Shown in pieces: positions 60,710-64,000 of a DNA stretch of 64,000 nucleotides. Every line of letters begins with the position of its first letter. The stretch's first letter is position 1. This DNA is from Lindgomyces ingoldianus (lineage: Eukaryota > Ascomycota > Dothideomycetes > Pleosporales > Lindgomycetaceae), in contig NW_022985199.1 of NCBI RefSeq assembly GCF_010093535.1, forward strand, positions 310,001 through 374,000, given 5' to 3'. Position numbers and translations under genes: made by a program. Under the pieces are notes generated by a model. That model was not told the DNA's origin and did no database searches. It was given only the letters and a program-made list of their open reading frames with translations.

Positions 60710-62962
60710 TCAGCTCCCTGCCTGCTTCTCACTAGTAATCTTCTTCCTTGTCCGTTCAAGCTCCTCATTCTGCTTCCGATTTTCTTCCGCCTGCTTCTTC
60801 CTCTGCTCTTCTTTCTTCTTATCTTCTTCTTCTTCTTCTACTTTCTTCTTCTTCTCTTCTTCTTCGACTTTCTTCTTCTTTTCTTCTTCCTTCTCCTTCA
60901 TCTCCTCAATCTTCTTCTTCAACTCCTCCTCCTGCTTTACTCTTTCCCCCACCCCACCCCCCTCTTCCTTCTCATGCAACCACACGCCTTTCCCGTCACT
61001 AAATATCTCATTGAGTTTCGCAACGGTGCCACAAACACCGTCGACTTCTCCCCACGGCAGCCAGATCTCCTGACGTGCGGTCCAGACGCCGCCGCGGCCG
61101 CCGCGTTGGTCCCAGAGACGGTCGCCGCCTACGAGCGCGTTGTGGAAGCCTATGGGAGATTGCGGGGTACGGAAGTATTTTCGGAGGAGTGCGCGCTCGT
61201 AGCCGGAGTACCAGAGGTGGGTCCAGGTGATGTTTGCGCGGGGGATCTGGTGGGCGCGGGGGTCAGGGATGCGAGGTGAGGCAGATTTTTTCGTGAGGGC
61301 GGGGAGGGCGTTGCGGCGGTGTTTCTTGAGACGGAGGGTTGAGGATGGTGCCGGGAGGTTGAGATGGAGGATGGGCGATATGGCGCCTGTGTAGGTGTTT
61401 TGGATCAGTGGGAGGGAGGCCCAGGGTGTGTTTGGGGGTTTAAGTTGGTCTATGTCTTTTTGGTATTGGAGCGGTTCGATGAAAGCGGGTTTTTCGTTCG
61501 GGCTGGGATTGTGGGTGGAGAGATCGGGGGTGTAGAATGGAGGAACAGATTGCTGGAGGGCGGAAGGAATGGAGAGGGGAGGTGTGGGTGTATAGGTGTG
61601 GTGGTAGGCTGAAAGGTCGGTTGAGTTATCGTGAGGGAGAGCAAGGAGCTCGTCTTCGGCGGTATATATGAGTGGCTGGAAGAGGGAATGCGTGTAGTCG
61701 AGGCCGATAGAGAACTCGTATCGCTGGCCATCTTGAAGGATGGTAGTCGCATTCTCTGGAACTTCGGGTGTGGATTCGCCCTCGGCGCCGCTGAACCAGT
61801 CCAGGAATTTGAAGCTGGTTGTCTTGCTGGACTTGCGCTCGTTTTCCCGTGCGAGCTGCTGCTCTCCAAAGATGGTGGCAATGACGGATTGGGCAGTCCC
61901 AGACTGGCTATTCCTGTCTTTGAACTTGGCAACCGCAGCCGCATATAGCGTCCTCAGATCCTTGGCAGGTCCCATCACCGTCCCAGAGTTCAGATACCTT
62001 GCCGGAGTAAGTACCGCCTCTTTCCCAGTACCTCTGCCGTAGATATTGTGCGGCAGCATCGATTCCGGCGCATATCTGCAGGCCAAGTCCTCTCCCTCAC
62101 AGATCTTCTCTGCGCCAAACACGATGGTTTGATTGAATCTTTGAACTTTCGTACCCTTCAACATGCCATATTTCTCCAGTAGCCGCTTGTTCCCGTCGCT
62201 TAGCACGTTCTGGTACTGGCGGATCATGACCTCGCTCGGAAGCTGGAACCAAGTATCATGGCCGTCCACAATCAGCACCAGATCCTCATCATTGACCAGT
62301 TTCGTATCCTTCAGGTAATCTAGTATACTCGTCAACCTCGCCATTTCCCTCTCTGCCAGATCCGCAAAGCTCTCAAAAATGTTGATGATTGTAGGAGGCG
62401 GGTAGTTCAGCAGCATAGCCGATAAGGTCGTTTTGCAGAAATCCGCGTCATCGGAGAGCGCGGGCATGAGGAGGTGGAAGTTCGGCGTGGCTTTGTTCAG
62501 ATGCGAAGGCACGGTTTCGATCTCGCCGTTCTCAAGCTCGAGAGTCGTGTTTGACGGCTTGAGAGGGGAGGATATAATCGAAGGGAGGTTAGGCAGGTGC
62601 GGCCGCCATGACGGGAGGTGGTAGTTCGATATGGATTGGTAGCTTGAGGTTATTGTCTATAACCCAAGTTAGCACTCTCTCATCTTGTGTTCTACAGCCT
62701 TGTAGACAGGCCCTTGTAGGCCCTGCGCATCGGCGACTTCTCTTGTCACGGGCTCAATCTCCTTTCATTCCAACGCCTCGAAAGAATCACCCACCTCAGA
62801 ATGTCTCGCGCCCATGAGCCCCAGCAAAACCATCACAAACACAGCACTGATAATCAGGGTCCTTCCTCTCCGCCCTCTCGCCCAAGCTATCACAGCATTG
62901 CCCAACTCGGCCGGCGACTGCCGCGGCGACATGGGCATCGCCTCCATGGAGTCGCGGGCCAT
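60710..62962 (-). CDS. Type II membrane protein with glycosyltransferase-like (PLOD/procollagen-type) domain
   Basis: Predicted Golgi or ER type II membrane protein. Two exons (62962-62795, 62656-60710) give 704 aa. A short cytosolic tail is followed by one membrane helix at about 34-52 (TLIISAVFVMVLLGLMGA). The luminal domain has a nucleotide-sugar-transferase look: LVLIVDGHDTWFQLPSEV (a D-x-D-like acidic site near residue 187), YLNSGTVMGPAKDL and SIGLDYTHSLFQPL, all typical of a conserved fungal family related to procollagen glucosyl/galactosyltransferase (PLOD) folds. The C-terminal 75 residues are an extreme Lys/Glu coiled coil from CTT/TTC repeats. Enzymatic activity is inferred, not shown. 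The start is the first ATG before the membrane anchor. Confidence 0.75.
60800..60920. repeat. CTT/TTC-rich microsatellite coding a Lys/Glu tract
   Basis: Imperfect CTT/TTC units, read on the minus strand as GAA, AAG and GAG codons, give the charged tail of the glycosyltransferase-like protein. Near-repeats of the codon block for KKKKVEEEE occur twice, suggesting local duplication. Confidence 0.85.
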
Positions 62963-64000
62963 AACGACGAGCAGGAGATTCGAATGGGTGCTTCGAGGCT
63001 AGGGAGTCGCAGTCGAAAGAAGCATGCGCGAAGGAATCGCAGGTCGAGGAAGATGATCAGACTCTCATGGGTGAAAGGTGGTGGTTACGAAGGCGTCTAC
63101 GTAGTCCGTTTCGTTTCAAGGGCGAGGAATTGAGGTGCAGCATGCGGCCACAATGAGTGAGTTAAGTCCCTGACCTCATCTGAAAGAAACCAAAGAACAC
63201 AATGCAATGCAAAGCAAAGCAAGAAATCCAATCACAGCAGCGACAGTCAGTGGGAGAGGTGCAAGAAGGAGAGTGGAGAGGCATTGCGTTTCTCGAAGTT
63301 CTGTTCTGTACCTCAGCCCCCCGGCTCATTCGTTTCGTTTCCTTTCGCTCGCAAAGGGCTTCCCCCCAACCAGCCAAAGAACACACTGGCCATGGGCGCC
63401 CCTGTCCCTCGTCTGACCCTTAATCCCCGGCGTCGCATCCCTTTAAAATAGCCACTCCCAGTGACCTCTACGGAACTCCGTAAGCCCCCAACACCACCTC
63501 GTGCACCTTCGCGCTGCTCTCACCACCTCTCGCGCACTTTTGCAAGACTGATCTTCCCCATTTACGGGCTTGGAATGGAGTGATAGATACAGCACTGCGC
63601 GGAATGTGGTACCACAGAGAGACCCTTAATTCCAGACCCCAACCTTTGCCTCCCTTGCTACTACTGGCTGAGCAGCGTCGTAAGGAAGGCCCAAGCGTGC
63701 CCAGATGCCAACCTTCGGAGCCATGGTCGCCTCAAATTAATACACAATGCTTATCTTGAGGTCCATAAATCCCCCCTTTTAATAGGAAATTCTACCTCAA
63801 ATCCAATGTGTACATTTCCTTGTTTGGGCTTCCTATGCCATTTGACGTGTGTGACAACTGTACCGAACTTTTGGGGTAAAGGTTGCATCTCTATTAATCA
63901 CTGTACATCTTGTAGAGGTGGAAGTCAACATCAAGTTGGTGGATCGTCTCAAAGTTTTACATCTCTCCATGGACACGCCAACATCAACGTCTATGTCAAT
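62963..64000. other. Window end without a gene
   Basis: The first part is the promoter side of the glycosyltransferase-like gene. The rest shows short frames with no domain on either strand. Nothing else seen. Confidence 0.55.

Overview
The window reads as nuclear DNA of a filamentous ascomycete (Pezizomycotina). The evidence is mixed-strand, mostly intron-bearing genes with short GT-AG introns of about 45-130 nt, a eukaryotic eL15 ribosomal protein gene, a fungal NCE102-type membrane protein, a Uds1-type septation protein, an INCENP homologue, and decayed genes plus a hAT-type element in an AT-richer stretch. Gene models were spliced by hand. In the intact multi-exon models the reading phase closes at every junction worked through to the base. 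The species cannot be named from this sequence.

Layout. 1-4425 holds no gene I can defend. 4426-9561 carries a cytochrome P450 and a secreted GH43 glycosidase with ten exons, both on the minus strand. 10303-19525 is a housekeeping block: a MYST histone acetyltransferase with an N-terminal zinc finger (minus), a complex I MWFE/NDUFA1-type subunit (plus), an arylamine N-acetyltransferase (minus) and a Uds1 coiled-coil protein (plus). 19526-25800 is a decayed, AT-richer island with a nonsense-riddled pseudogene at 20195-20999 and a second unidentified gene (23563-25260) split by a 916-bp hAT-like element flanked by a perfect 8-bp target duplication. 25799-42072 is gene-dense: acyl-CoA dehydrogenase, INCENP, an ING-family PHD protein, a small secreted protein, a 5'-nucleotidase-like metallophosphoesterase and a PSP1-domain protein. 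42073-49877 is almost 8 kb with no confident gene. 49878-62962 carries an NCE102/MARVEL protein, another pseudogene with three nonsense codons, an unidentified coiled-coil protein, ribosomal protein eL15, a J-domain protein and a type II membrane glycosyltransferase-like protein. The last kilobase is empty.

How the genes relate. There is no operon-like or metabolic-cluster logic: the P450 has no backbone synthase next to it, and the chromatin and mitosis genes (MYST, ING, INCENP) are simply interspersed with metabolism and translation genes. Three divergent pairs share short intergenic regions that probably hold both promoters: MYST/NDUFA1, NAT/Uds1 and ACAD/INCENP.

The most unusual signals are at the gene-structure level: a 4-nt microexon in the complex I subunit gene, 9-nt and 14-nt exons in the eL15 gene, a GC-AG intron and a stop-free 48-nt intron in the GH43 gene, and the hAT insertion into an open reading frame with an intact target duplication. 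I did not find a convincing new multi-gene system.
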